A stretch of DNA of 64,000 nucleotides from Oceanobacillus alkalisoli (GCF_021556485.1 NZ_JAKGBW010000002.1:248001-312000); one strand, 5' to 3'; counted from the first letter of the stretch, positions 8,542 to 16,627 are shown. Translations and numbers: made by a program. Notes: generated by a model from the sequence alone, not told the origin.

Positions 8542-8781
8542 TTAAAGTGGAACGTTTTTACTTTCTTTTGGGTACCATTTCTCCATGGCATCCGTTGATA
8601 TTATCCATGATCTATTTTTCTTTCCCGGTTCTATAAAATATTTAATTTGGCCATCCTTCACCATTTGTTCAATTTCCTCATTATTGCGAGAGGGTTTTAA
8701 CCTTTCCTTTAACCTCTCAATTTTAATGCCCCAACGGTACGCTGCCTCTGCTGGTGTCATATAATTATCTATTTCTTTCAT
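8542..8781 (-). CDS. Small helix-turn-helix DNA-binding protein
   Basis: The 79-residue product has the pattern MTPAEAAYRWGIKIERLKERL (residues 8-28, a helix-turn-helix start of the excisionase/MerR-like type), followed by a GQIKYFIEPGKKNRSWIISTDAMEKWY beta-hairpin and helix. This pattern is typical of small phage HTH proteins that choose DNA targets for excision or regulation. The start is ATG 8781, 4 nt after the AP2-protein stop, so it belongs to the reverse cluster. It could be the factor acting on the nearby palindromes, which is speculation. Confidence 0.65.
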   Translation of the reverse strand: MKEIDNYMTPAEAAYRWGIKIERLKERLKPSRNNEEIEQMVKDGQIKYFIEPGKKNRSWIISTDAMEKWYPKESKNVPL

Positions 8782-8785
8782 TTTA

Positions 8786-9250
8786 TCAATCCTTCCTTCC
8801 TGGCAAGTGTTTTCTTTCTAATTCCAGTCTTCCTTTGTAATAAGCGTCTTCTGGCGTTTCAAATCCAGACTTATAGTAACGCTTACCCATTACCGTTATC
8901 CACGCTCTGTATCGCAATTCTTTTGATTTACGGGTATAGTATTTTTCTACTCCTCTAAAACCCGTAGAGCTGTCTTTGCGTGGCGTTTTTCCTTTGAAAA
9001 GTGGGGTGACCACGCCATCGACGCGTTTGCTGTCGTATTGCTCCCGAAGATTTGTATTGTCCATATCCTTTTTAAGGCACCCACAAGATTTAGTTTGTCC
9101 CGTGGTAAGATACACACCTTTAACATCTACCTCGTTACCGCAATCGCATATACAATGCCAAGCAATCCGATTATCAATCTTTTCTTTTAATTGGTGCATA
9201 ACCATTAATTTTCCAAAGCGCTTGCCTGTTAAATCCTTTGTTTTAGCCAT
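8786..9250 (-). CDS. AP2-like DNA-binding phage protein
   Basis: The 154-residue product has two parts. The N-terminal part carries the phage-typical LTGKRFGKL start and a CxC...SCGCL cysteine set (about residues 33-57), probably zinc-binding. The C-terminal part (about 96-150), beginning TGFRGVEKYY and containing YRAWITVMGKRYYKSGFETPEDA, is an AP2-type DNA-binding domain. In phages such proteins are often linked to HNH homing endonucleases, but I see no HNH motif, so it may be a nuclease-free DNA-binding protein. Its start overlaps the stop of the upstream gene by one base. Confidence 0.75.
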   Translation of the reverse strand: MAKTKDLTGKRFGKLMVMHQLKEKIDNRIAWHCICDCGNEVDVKGVYLTTGQTKSCGCLKKDMDNTNLREQYDSKRVDGVVTPLFKGKTPRKDSSTGFRGVEKYYTRKSKELRYRAWITVMGKRYYKSGFETPEDAYYKGRLELERKHLPGRKD

Positions 9251-9585
9251 TATGCAGCTTTCGCTTTCAGTTGTTTTAAGTACTTTTTAGCTTGATTAAC
9301 TTTTCTAGACGAGTGCACATAGAGCTTATATGCGTTTTCCGGCGTAGCAACCGCCAATACCTCTTCAACATCGATCACTTGAGTTTCGGGGTTGTATTTT
9401 TTAGCTTTAAGTGCTAATGATCTAAACTCATTAAGCAACTGTCTAGCGTCATTAACTCTCTCTTGGAAAATGTGATACTCAAACCATGCTTGCTTAAGTG
9501 ATTCGGAAATGTACTCACTAACTTTACCACCGAATTTGCTTTGACCTTCTCTAGCGATTTCCCAAGCTCTTTTCATAACGTTCAT
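9250..9585 (-). CDS. Prophage protein of the MKRAWEIAREG type, function unknown
   Basis: The product is 111 residues and helical. The N-terminal phrase MKRAWEIAREG..KFGG..EYISESLKQAW recurs in many Firmicute phage proteins of unknown role (recalled, not checked). I chose ATG 9585, because AAGGAG at 9600-9595 is 9 nt upstream; an upstream in-frame start would lie inside the -10 of the promoter at 9632-9660. It is the first gene of the reverse cluster. Confidence 0.65.
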   Translation of the reverse strand: MNVMKRAWEIAREGQSKFGGKVSEYISESLKQAWFEYHIFQERVNDARQLLNEFRSLALKAKKYNPETQVIDVEEVLAVATPENAYKLYVHSSRKVNQAKKYLKQLKAKAA

Positions 9586-9631
9586 TTCATCCATCTCCTT
9601 TTGTTTTGTCCGTTTCTTAACTTCTAAATAT

Positions 9632-9660
9632 AGCATAACACCTAATTAGGTGTAAGTCAA
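9632..9660 (-). promoter_or_regulatory. Second promoter with the same palindromic operator
   Basis: Reverse strand: TTGACT (9660-9655), a 17-nt spacer containing the same perfect palindrome ACACCTAATTAGGTGT, then TATGCT (9637-9632). It drives the three-gene reverse cluster. Matching -35, spacer and operator with a weaker -10 suggests two promoters of one regulon with different strengths. Confidence 0.72.
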
Positions 9661-9865
9661 CACTTATTCTGAAGTTTTTTTATTTATTTATGCAAAAAGA
9701 AAAGGACATATTAAATGTCCCCAGTACAACTGTTGTGTGGTCGGATTTGTATAAAGCCAAGGTGCGGAAAACCCTGGGTCATTTTTTCTTATTTCTTAAA
9801 TATATTTTTAAAGAAGGAATTTAATCATTTTTGTGGAATATATATAATTATAAAGATACCTTGCC
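9661..9865. other. Gene-free stretch between prophage clusters
   Basis: No coding frame with a ribosome site is visible. The only structure is a GGACAT/ATGTCC hairpin (9704-9709 and 9715-9720), preceded on the plus strand by an A/G-rich run. On the reverse strand it would read as a weak terminator. Confidence 0.4.
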
Positions 9866-9893
9866 TTGAAAAGATATATTAATTTGGTATTAT
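9866..9893 (+). promoter_or_regulatory. Sigma-A promoter of the membrane-protein pair
   Basis: TTGAAA (9866-9871), a 16-nt spacer, then TATTAT (9888-9893). It lies 32 nt before the first start codon. It is forward-oriented, opposite to the neighbouring cluster. Confidence 0.55.
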
Positions 9894-9924
9894 AGTGGTA
9901 CGAATATCCTAGGCGGTGTATCTG

Positions 9925-10353
9925 TTGAAGTTACTTTTAACATGGGCGAGTTTATTTATCATTTGGAAGTCTACTATGGATACAGCTGATCCAACTAATT
10001 TATTTAGTAATTTAGCTGTATTTTATGCAATGTATTGGTTAAGTTATCATGAAAACTCATCTGGGTTAAAACCTGCGTTTTTAAAAGTTATCCAAACTAT
10101 AGTAGGTATTGTAGGATTGATTTGCTTAGCGGGATGGATAAACATGTTAACGATAAGAGAAGTAGAAGGTCAATTTTTTATATCGCTATCTGCTAGCATG
10201 AGAATGGGGAATTATGATATAATTAATGTGAACATATTTTTTATCGTTATCGCAATAAAATTAGCTTTTATCGCTGGATTTGAGTGGATAGTAGGAATGA
10301 AAGATAAAAGAGTGGGTAAAACTTATGATGTAAAAGAAAAGAAGGGGGCGTAG
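9925..10353 (+). CDS. Prophage membrane protein of unknown function
   Basis: The product has about 142 residues and four predicted membrane segments (roughly residues 1-20, 25-45, 55-78 and 100-125) and a lysine-rich cytoplasmic tail. I chose TTG 9925 because AGGCGGTG lies 6 nt upstream; GTG 9916 overlaps that site. It has its own promoter near the prophage end. Such genes are often lysogenic conversion or superinfection-exclusion proteins, but no family is recognised and that role is only inferred from position. Confidence 0.6.
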   Translation: MKLLLTWASLFIIWKSTMDTADPTNLFSNLAVFYAMYWLSYHENSSGLKPAFLKVIQTIVGIVGLICLAGWINMLTIREVEGQFFISLSASMRMGNYDIINVNIFFIVIAIKLAFIAGFEWIVGMKDKRVGKTYDVKEKKGA

Positions 10354-10863
10354 ATGAATATGGTCGGTTTTATCGCAATAATTATAATTGCTGGGCTAAT
10401 CGGCGTTCAATTTGGCATTTATTATGTTTTTAGACAAAAAGATATTTCCGGACTTAGATCATTAATGTATTCCTTTTTCTTGTACATTTTGCCTGTTATA
10501 ATATTATTAGCGCATATTGAGATGTATAAAAGTAGACACGAACTAGTGGATTATTGCAAGAAACAAAAAATAAATAAGAGTGACTTAATGAGTCTTGAAA
10601 AAATCATAAATACGAAACGATTTGTAATTTTCTCGTTTTTATTTGCTGTTAAAGACGTAATTACTCCAAAGGATAATATTCTATTATTTATAGAAATTGC
10701 TAAGACTCACGACTCCAAATTGAGTTTCAAAACTAAACAACTGTTTCGAACTAGAGGAATACTCGGGATAGTTTGGCAATCACTTAAAGCATTAGTTGAA
10801 AAATTTACAAATTATGCTTTCGATCAATACAGAACATCGAGGTTTAAAATAAAGCATGTTTAA
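10354..10863 (+). CDS. Prophage membrane protein of unknown function
   Basis: The 169-residue protein has two N-terminal membrane segments (about residues 4-24 and 38-58) and a long basic cytoplasmic region. Its ATG directly follows the stop of the preceding gene, with AAGGGGG upstream, so the two are cotranscribed and probably act together. A terminator follows. No family recognised. Confidence 0.6.
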   Translation: MNMVGFIAIIIIAGLIGVQFGIYYVFRQKDISGLRSLMYSFFLYILPVIILLAHIEMYKSRHELVDYCKKQKINKSDLMSLEKIINTKRFVIFSFLFAVKDVITPKDNILLFIEIAKTHDSKLSFKTKQLFRTRGILGIVWQSLKALVEKFTNYAFDQYRTSRFKIKHV

Positions 10864-10884
10864 GATATCATATGGAATTTTATA

Positions 10885-10910
10885 AAAGCCTTTTATAGGC
10901 TTTATTTTTT
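10885..10910 (+). terminator. Terminator after membrane-protein pair
   Basis: AAAGCC (10885-10890) pairs with GGCTTT (10898-10903), followed by ATTTTTTT. Confidence 0.7.
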
Positions 10911-10914
10911 TACC

Positions 10915-10968
10915 TTGAAACAGAACAAATATTCGTTTATAATAAAACTAAATACGAACAATAGTTCT
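10915..10968 (+). promoter_or_regulatory. SOS promoter with two LexA-like boxes
   Basis: TTGAAA (10915-10920), a 17-nt spacer and TATAAT (10938-10943) form a strong sigma-A promoter. AGAACAAATATTCG (10922-10935) fills the spacer and CGAACAATAGTTCT (10955-10968) covers the start-site region. Both resemble the Bacillus LexA (DinR) box CGAAC-N4-GTTCG. The layout predicts tight repression and induction by DNA damage. Confidence 0.7.
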
Positions 10969-10984
10969 GTAGTGGAGGAATAGC

Positions 10985-11197
10985 ATGAAAGGATTATTTA
11001 TCAAATCAATGCAGCATAAAGAAAAAATCGTTATTTTTTATATGGATTCCAGCGGTGAGGTTACCCAACGATATGTACGTGTCCTAAAAATGAATGACAG
11101 CCACATCTTGGTTTACTGTTACTACCGTAAAAAAGTCCGCACATTGAAGCTTGATAATATCCTTTCGTGCGGTTCCATAAGAAAGGGGATAGCGTAA
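10985..11197 (+). CDS. Small WYL-like/YolD-partner protein
   Basis: The 70-residue protein is predicted to be beta-rich. The pattern KIVIFYMDSSGEVTQRYVRVLKMNDSHILVYCYYRKKVRTLKLDNI resembles the short Sm-like/WYL-type proteins encoded beside yolD in Bacillus SOS operons. The ribosome site TGGAGGAA is 5 nt before ATG. The stop overlaps the yolD start (TAATG). The LexA-like boxes upstream place it under SOS control. Confidence 0.6.
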   Translation: MKGLFIKSMQHKEKIVIFYMDSSGEVTQRYVRVLKMNDSHILVYCYYRKKVRTLKLDNILSCGSIRKGIA

Positions 11198-11508
11198 TGC
11201 AAGACAGAGGTACTAAGAAATGGACATCAATCATGCTGCCAGAACATCAGAGCATGCTAGAGGATATGTGGGCGCAGCAAGAATGGAAAGAGAAACCAAT
11301 GTTGGACGAACAGCAAATAGTAGAAATTAATATGAAGCTGCAGCTGGCTTTGAATGAAGATTTAACTGTGGAGATTGAATATTTTAAAGACCACGATTAT
11401 CACAAAACTCGCGGAAAGCTTTTAGGGATTAATCCATTATTAAATTATTTGAGGTTAGAGGATATGGAAATACCGTTGGACAGTTTAGTTAGTGTTTGGA
11501 TAGATTAG
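11197..11508 (+). CDS. yolD: YolD-like family protein
   Basis: The product is 103 residues and matches the YolD-like family: the segment DRGTKKWTSIMLPEHQSML near the start and the C-terminal half with IEYFKDHDYHKTRGKLLGI..LLNYLRLED. In Bacillus, YolD proteins are cotranscribed with the Y-family lesion-bypass polymerases UvrX/YqjW and are thought to work with them. Here no polymerase gene follows. The start ATG 11197 overlaps the stop of the upstream gene, so the two are translationally coupled. Confidence 0.82.
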   Translation: MQDRGTKKWTSIMLPEHQSMLEDMWAQQEWKEKPMLDEQQIVEINMKLQLALNEDLTVEIEYFKDHDYHKTRGKLLGINPLLNYLRLEDMEIPLDSLVSVWID

Positions 11509-11510
11509 AT

Positions 11511-11534
11511 AAGACCGCCAAATCCGGCGGTCTT
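11511..11534 (+). terminator. Hairpin after yolD
   Basis: AAGACCGCC (11511-11519) and GGCGGTCTT (11526-11534) form a perfect 9-bp stem. The tail is A-rich instead of T-rich, so termination may be weak. Confidence 0.6.
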
Positions 11535-11664
11535 AAAAAATAATTTCTAACTTATTATCTAACGAAACATCTAACACATGGTGAATAATCTAGCATATAC
11601 AATAGAAGAAACAGAACTAAATCAATAGATTGATAGGCTTTGAAATACCTTGAAATGTGCTTTG

Positions 11665-11713
11665 CTGGTTTCCGGTACCAGGTTTGTCGGGGGTTCGAAT
11701 CCTCCTGGGCGCG
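11665..11713 (+). tRNA. 3' half of tRNA-Arg(CCG): probable prophage attachment site
   Basis: The sequence folds as an anticodon arm (stem CTGGT/ACCAG, loop TTCCGGT with anticodon CCG), a short variable loop, a T-arm (GGGGG/CCTCC around TTCGAAT) and the acceptor strand TGGGCGC plus discriminator G. The D-arm and the 5' acceptor strand are missing; the sequence upstream is prophage-like DNA. CTG replaces a genome-encoded CCA. This is what remains when a phage integrates within a tRNA gene. The intact tRNA-Arg is expected at the other prophage end, outside the window. A terminator follows at 11728. Confidence 0.72.
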
Positions 11714-11727
11714 CTGATGAGACGAAG

Positions 11728-11766
11728 GACAAGGGAGTGAATGAAATTCATTCCCTTGTCTTTTTT
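11728..11766 (+). terminator. Terminator of the tRNA locus
   Basis: A 15-bp stem (11728-11742 with 11746-11760, one G.T pair) around GAA is followed by TTTTTT. It is the former tRNA terminator and lies back to back with the end of aroK. Confidence 0.85.
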
Positions 11767-12286
11767 ATTGTAATCCGCCTATTAATTTCAGCTCATCGTA
11801 AATAGCGTCTACTGCACTATTGACACCGAGGTTATCAATTGGCAAGCGAATATGATGTTTCTGATAGATGGCCTGGCGTTCATCAAAGAGCTTTTTAATT
11901 TCTTCCAAGCTTTTACCTTGAAGGACTGGTCGGGTCGGAAGTAAAAGACTAATTCGCTCTTTCCAATAATCCCATGACATCTCTAGAAAAATAACGACAG
12001 CATGCTCCATACAAGCGTTACGAATTTCCTCTTGCATGAATGCTCCACCACCAATAGAAATGACTTTACCTTCCAACTGACAGGCATCTAGAATCATTTC
12101 TTTTTCCGTCTTCCTGAATTCTTTTTCCCCGTGTATTTTAAAAATATCTACAGCTTCCATCCCATACTTCGATTCAATTTCCGCATCGATATCCAAAAAT
12201 GGATATTGCATCTTGCGGGCAAGCTCTTTACCAAGCGTTGTTTTCCCGACTCCCATAAAACCGATTAAAATAATACTTTTGTTCAA
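11765..12286 (-). CDS. aroK: Shikimate kinase
   Basis: The 173-residue cytoplasmic enzyme phosphorylates shikimate at O3 with ATP in the pathway to chorismate and the aromatic amino acids. The Walker A is GFMGVGKTT (residues 9-17), FLDIDAEIE (about 30-38) has the shikimate/Mg Asp residues, FRKTE holds the shikimate-binding Arg, SIGGGAF is the Walker-B-like Gly loop, and RPVL is the lid Arg region. The length is normal for the family. It is transcribed away from the app operon and is probably cotranscribed with the RNase HI-like gene 24 nt upstream. Confidence 0.93.
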   Translation of the reverse strand: MNKSIILIGFMGVGKTTLGKELARKMQYPFLDIDAEIESKYGMEAVDIFKIHGEKEFRKTEKEMILDACQLEGKVISIGGGAFMQEEIRNACMEHAVVIFLEMSWDYWKERISLLLPTRPVLQGKSLEEIKKLFDERQAIYQKHHIRLPIDNLGVNSAVDAIYDELKLIGGLQ

Positions 12287-12309
12287 TTTCTATTCACCCT
12301 ATATTCTCA

Positions 12310-12702
12310 TTATTTTAATTTATGAATACTTTCCCTTGCTAGTCGATCTGCCCGTTGATTTTGTTTTTCAGGAATCCATTTAATGAAAAATAACGGGAAT
12401 TGCTTACTTAATTCCTGTATCTTTTCCAGCAGGGGAAGAAAGTTCTTATTTTTTGTATGATTCTTTTCCACGGTATCAACGACAACTTTGGAATCGGTTC
12501 GAAATGAAAGTATTTCTTCTGGATGGTGCGACATACATAATTCCATTGCCTTAATTACCGCGTGAAATTCTGCTTCATGGTTTGAATATATACCGATTGA
12601 ATAAGAATATTCTTCATAATCCTTTCCGTTCTTTATCACAATCCCGATTCCACTCTCACCGGGATTACCTTTTGAAGCAGCGTCCGTATAGACTTCAATC
12701 AA
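12310..12702 (-). CDS. Ribonuclease HI-like protein
   Basis: The 130-residue product has the RNase H fold markers: YTDAASKGNPGESGIG at the N-terminus (first catalytic Asp), EAEFHAVIKAM (Glu), FRTDSKVVVD (Asp) and a C-terminal Asp in NQRADRLARE. All four acidic metal-binding positions appear present. Such stand-alone Bacillaceae proteins hydrolyse RNA in RNA:DNA hybrids or act as related nucleases; the precise substrate is not shown. It is probably in one unit with aroK. Confidence 0.85.
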   Translation of the reverse strand: MIEVYTDAASKGNPGESGIGIVIKNGKDYEEYSYSIGIYSNHEAEFHAVIKAMELCMSHHPEEILSFRTDSKVVVDTVEKNHTKNKNFLPLLEKIQELSKQFPLFFIKWIPEKQNQRADRLARESIHKLK

Positions 12703-12845
12703 TCTTATTCACGCTCCTTTGTTAAGAGTATAAGCTATTTTTTCTAAACTGTAAAAATAATCTTCTTAATAGAAACAACAAATGCAGATGAATTGTCTAC
12801 ATTTCCCTGTATATAGAAATTTATCAGTAAAAACAAAATTTAATC

Positions 12846-12874
12846 TTGATATATTCAACAATTTTCTGTATATT
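12846..12874 (+). promoter_or_regulatory. app operon promoter overlapped by CodY-like box
   Basis: TTGATA (12846-12851), a 17-nt spacer and TATATT (12869-12874). The segment AATTTTCTGTATATT (12860-12874) matches the CodY consensus AATTTTCWGAAAATT at 13 of 15 positions and covers the -10. This predicts repression when branched-chain amino acids and GTP are plentiful, sensible for a peptide importer. Confidence 0.6.
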
Positions 12875-12916
12875 AATGAGGAGAGTAACCCTATAAAAAT
12901 GTGAAGGAGGGAGAAA

Positions 12917-13927
12917 ATGGAAGAAGCAATCTTAGAACTGACAGAATTAAGCACCCATTTCTTCACGGACAGTGGAGAGATACCTGCAGTGGATAAGGTA
13001 AGTTTTACCGTACATAAAGGTGAAGTAGTAGGTGTCGTAGGGGAGTCAGGCAGTGGGAAGAGTGTTACCTCCTTGTCCATTTTACAACTTATCCCTCAAC
13101 CTCCCGGTAAAATTGTAAGCGGTTCCATTAGGTATAAGAGTGAAAATCTGGCAGCGGCGAATGAAAAACGGATGAAAAAAATTCGCGGAAACGAAATCTC
13201 CATGATCTTTCAAGAGCCGATGACTTCGCTTAACCCTGTATTTACAATTGGCAACCAGATGCGAGAGGCAATCCGGCTGCACCAAAAAGTAAGTAAGCGG
13301 ACAGCTACTGAAAAAGCAGTACAAATGCTGAAGATTGTTGGTATTCCCCGGGCGGAAAATATTGTCAATGAATATCCTCATCAATTGTCTGGAGGGATGC
13401 GGCAGCGGGTAATGATCGCAATGGCCATGTCAAGTGACCCCAGTTTACTTATTGCCGATGAGCCAACGACTGCTCTCGACGTAACGATTCAAGCGCAGAT
13501 TCTTGATCTCATGAAGAAAATCAATGAAGAAAAAGAGACGAGCATTTTACTTATCACGCACGACTTAGGAGTAGTGGCGGATATTTGTGACCGTGTCGTC
13601 GTTATGTATTCTGGGCAAGTTGTGGAGCAGGGGACGACGAGAGAAATTTTGAAAGTTCCGAAACACCCATACACCCAGGGACTCATTCGTTCCTTGCCAA
13701 AACTTCATGGAAGGGAAGAGAAGCTTTATTCCATCCCGGGGACCGTAGCAAGACCGAGGAAGGACCATGTTGGCTGTCGTTTTGCTCCCCGTTGTGAATT
13801 TGCTTTTGAGCGCTGTTTTAAAGAGAACCCGAAGCTTTACAACATTGGAGAGGGTCGTGAAAGTCGCTGCTTCTTACATTCTGAACAGGAAGGAGAGCGA
13901 TTGAAAGATGTCACAACCAATACTTGA
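12917..13927 (+). CDS. appD: Oligopeptide ABC importer, ATP-binding protein (AppD/OppD-like)
   Basis: The 336-residue ATPase has Walker A GESGSGKS (about residues 43-50), a Q-loop [12 protein letters not shown], the signature LSGGMRQR, Walker [13 protein letters not shown] and the switch His in LITHD. The C-terminal oligopeptide/dipeptide extension has the four Cys pattern ([14 protein letters not shown]...C) typical of OppD/OppF ATPases, which can hold an Fe-S cluster. It pairs with AppF to power peptide uptake. First gene of a D-F-A-B-C operon, the order of Bacillus subtilis app. GAAGGAGGGAG precedes ATG. It overlaps appF by 20 nt. Confidence 0.9.
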   Translation: MEEAILELTELSTHFFTDSGEIPAVDKVSFTVHKGEVVGVVGESGSGKSVTSLSILQLIPQPPGKIVSGSIRYKSENLAAANEKRMKKIRGNEISMIFQEPMTSLNPVFTIGNQMREAIRLHQKVSKRTATEKAVQMLKIVGIPRAENIVNEYPHQLSGGMRQRVMIAMAMSSDPSLLIADEPTTALDVTIQAQILDLMKKINEEKETSILLITHDLGVVADICDRVVVMYSGQVVEQGTTREILKVPKHPYTQGLIRSLPKLHGREEKLYSIPGTVARPRKDHVGCRFAPRCEFAFERCFKENPKLYNIGEGRESRCFLHSEQEGERLKDVTTNT

Positions 13928-14885
13928 AGTGAATGGACTAAAGAAGTATTTTCCAATTCAAGGTGGTATTTTTGGAAAAACCATTGGAGAAGTGAAAGCA
14001 GTTGATGATGTTACCTTTCATGTGAGGGAAGGAGAGATTTTAGGAATTGTCGGTGAGTCAGGTTGCGGGAAATCAACGACAGGGAAATCGATTTTGCGTC
14101 TGATTGAGCCGACAGAGGGTGAAGTGAAATTCGAAGGAAAAGATATAACGAATCTCCGTTCAGAAGAAATGCGGAAATTAAGAAGAGATATGCAAATTAT
14201 ATTCCAAGACCCTTATGCATCTTTAAATCCACGACATACAGTGGAGAAGATTATCAGTGAGCCGCTGCTTGTCCATGGAATGAAGTCCAAAGAAAACCGG
14301 AACAAACGTGTAAAAGAGCTGCTGGAAGTGGTTGGTTTAAGCAGCTACCATGCTTCCAGATACCCCCATCAATTCAGTGGGGGACAACGGCAGCGCATTG
14401 GAATTGCTCGAGCACTTGCAAATAATCCGAAACTAATTATTTGCGATGAGCCAGTGTCCGCTCTTGACGTGTCCGTGCAATCACAAATATTGAATTTAAT
14501 GGAAGAGCTTCGTGATGCGTTTCAACTGACGTATATTTTTATTGCGCATGATTTGAGCGTTGTAAAACATATTAGTGACCGGGTCGGTGTGATGTATTTA
14601 GGGAGAATGGTAGAGCTTGCGGAAAAAGATGCACTTTATGCGGAACCGAAACATCCATACACGCAGGCATTATTATCTGCAGTGCCAGAACCGGATCCGG
14701 ATATTAAAAAAGAACGGGTCATTTTGGAAGGGGATGTACCAAGTCCAGCGAATCCGCCAACCGGGTGCGCATTCCATACGAGGTGTCCATTTGCGATGGA
14801 TATTTGTTCGCAAGTAAGGCCGGAATTCGGACCGGTTGATGATCAGCATTTTGTTGCCTGCCATTTATATAATGACGAGCAATGA
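13908..14885 (+). CDS. appF: Oligopeptide ABC importer, ATP-binding protein (AppF/OppF-like)
   Basis: This 325-residue second ATPase of the importer has Walker [11 protein letters not shown]-loop [13 protein letters not shown], signature [15 protein letters not shown], Walker [13 protein letters not shown] and switch His IAHD. The C-terminal [15 protein letters not shown] Cys-rich extension is as in OppF. The start lies within the end of appD, indicating coupled, balanced synthesis of the ATPase heterodimer. The substrate-binding protein follows after 30 nt. Confidence 0.92.
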   Translation: MSQPILEVNGLKKYFPIQGGIFGKTIGEVKAVDDVTFHVREGEILGIVGESGCGKSTTGKSILRLIEPTEGEVKFEGKDITNLRSEEMRKLRRDMQIIFQDPYASLNPRHTVEKIISEPLLVHGMKSKENRNKRVKELLEVVGLSSYHASRYPHQFSGGQRQRIGIARALANNPKLIICDEPVSALDVSVQSQILNLMEELRDAFQLTYIFIAHDLSVVKHISDRVGVMYLGRMVELAEKDALYAEPKHPYTQALLSAVPEPDPDIKKERVILEGDVPSPANPPTGCAFHTRCPFAMDICSQVRPEFGPVDDQHFVACHLYNDEQ

Positions 14886-14915
14886 AATATATATTTATTA
14901 AAAGGGGGATAAAAA

Positions 14916-16598
14916 ATGAAGTTACGAATGTCTTTGCTTGCCGCATTACTTATATTTTTGTTGGCACTTGCGGCGTGTAGCGGTGATGGTGGCGCGAATA
15001 CGAATGACGCGCCGGATACAGACGCGGAAGAAACGGAAGCGGGTGAGGAAGATGCTGAAGCAGAAGAGGCGGCCACATCTGGTGATCAGGTACTCGTTTT
15101 TGCTAGAGGAGGAGATTCGGAAAGTCTTGACCCGGGAAGTACAACGGACGGGGAATCTTCAAGAGTCACGAAGCAAGTGTTGGAAGGCCTATTAACCTTT
15201 GAAGAGGATTCCTTTGACTTACTTCCAGGTCTCGCTCATGATTGGGAAGTTTCTGATGATGGTCTTTCTTATACTTTTTATTTGGAAGAAGGAGTAACAT
15301 TCCACGATGGAACAGACTTTAATGCGGAAGCTGTAAAAGTCAATTTTGAAAGGTGGGCAGATCCGGAACACGAATATGCATTTTCCGACGACGGCTATGT
15401 TTATTCTATGTACGGAACGATGTTCGGTGGTTTTAAAGGGGAAGACGGGCATGTCATCGAGGAAATTAACGTTGTAAACGACCATGAGATTGAATTTATT
15501 CTAAATCAGCCGCTTGGATTCTTTTTACAAAACCTCGGAATGAGTTATTTCGGACTTACTTCTCCAGCAGCTTTGGAGGAATATGGTCCAGAGATTAATG
15601 AAAATCCGGTAGGGACAGGGCCGTTTAAATTTGTCAGTTGGACAAAGGATGATGCAATTGTTCTAGAGAAATTTGAAGATTACCGGGTTGATGGCTTGCC
15701 GAAACTTGACCGAGTTATCTTTGAAGTAATACCTGATAATGCCGCTCGCCTCATTGCGCTTCGTTCTGGTGAGATTGATATTATGGATGGCTTGAATCCA
15801 GATGATGCTGCAGGTGTAGAAGCAGAAGACGGTTTAGAATTATTGACTAGGTCTGAAAACAATATTGGGTACCTTGGTTTCAATACACAGAGTGAACCGC
15901 TTGACGACGTAGAAGTGCGTCATGCGATTAATTATGCCATTGATAAACAAGCCATTGCTGATGCTTTGTATGCTGGGTATGCAACAACAGCGAAGAATCC
16001 GTTACCACCAGGATATCTTGGCTATAACGATGATGTTGAAGCTTATGAATATAATCCAGACAGAGCGAAAGAATTGCTTGCTGAAGCTGGATTTGAAGAT
16101 GGGATGGAAATTGAATTATGGACCATGCCAGTAGCTCGTCCATATATGCCTGACCCGGAAACAGTTGCTCAAATTATTCAGAGCAATCTGGCCGATGTTG
16201 GGGTAACAGCCAACATCGTACGTGAAGAGTGGGCACCATATCTAGAGAAGACAGCTCAAGGAGAGCATCAATTATATATGCTCGGCTGGTCTGGAACAAA
16301 TGGCGACCCGGATTATTTCTTGAGCAGCTTGCTTCATGGCTCTAACGTTGGAAGCAGTAACCGGGAATTTTATCAAAATGATGAGGTCGATGAATTGCTG
16401 GATGCTGCAAAACGGGCAATCGATCAAGATGAACGAGCTGACCTATACGCACAGGCGCAAGAGCTCATCTCTCAAGATTCACCAATGGTTACACTTGTAC
16501 ACTCGACACCAGTCATGGCAACTACAAGTAAAGTGCAAAACTATGTCCCACATCCATCTACAAGTGAATCTCTTGCAGAAGTAGAGCTGAGTGAGTAA
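14916..16598 (+). CDS. appA: Oligopeptide-binding lipoprotein (AppA/OppA-like)
   Basis: The 560-residue extracytoplasmic solute-binding protein (family 5) has a lipoprotein signal peptide with lipobox LALAAC near residue 21, then an acidic Glu/Asp/Ala-rich linker (about 24-55), then the SBP_bac_5 fold. Typical phrases are SLDPGSTTDGES, GLLTFEEDS, NPVGTGPFKFVSW, EVRHAINYAIDK and GWSGTNGDPDYFLS. It captures peptides at the outer face and delivers them to AppBC. AAAGGGGGAT precedes ATG. A hairpin in the 103-nt gap downstream may lower expression of the membrane subunits. Confidence 0.9.
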   Translation: MKLRMSLLAALLIFLLALAACSGDGGANTNDAPDTDAEETEAGEEDAEAEEAATSGDQVLVFARGGDSESLDPGSTTDGESSRVTKQVLEGLLTFEEDSFDLLPGLAHDWEVSDDGLSYTFYLEEGVTFHDGTDFNAEAVKVNFERWADPEHEYAFSDDGYVYSMYGTMFGGFKGEDGHVIEEINVVNDHEIEFILNQPLGFFLQNLGMSYFGLTSPAALEEYGPEINENPVGTGPFKFVSWTKDDAIVLEKFEDYRVDGLPKLDRVIFEVIPDNAARLIALRSGEIDIMDGLNPDDAAGVEAEDGLELLTRSENNIGYLGFNTQSEPLDDVEVRHAINYAIDKQAIADALYAGYATTAKNPLPPGYLGYNDDVEAYEYNPDRAKELLAEAGFEDGMEIELWTMPVARPYMPDPETVAQIIQSNLADVGVTANIVREEWAPYLEKTAQGEHQLYMLGWSGTNGDPDYFLSSLLHGSNVGSSNREFYQNDEVDELLDAAKRAIDQDERADLYAQAQELISQDSPMVTLVHSTPVMATTSKVQNYVPHPSTSESLAEVELSE

Positions 16599-16627
16599 TT
16601 CACAAAGAGATGAAAGTGGAAAAATGA

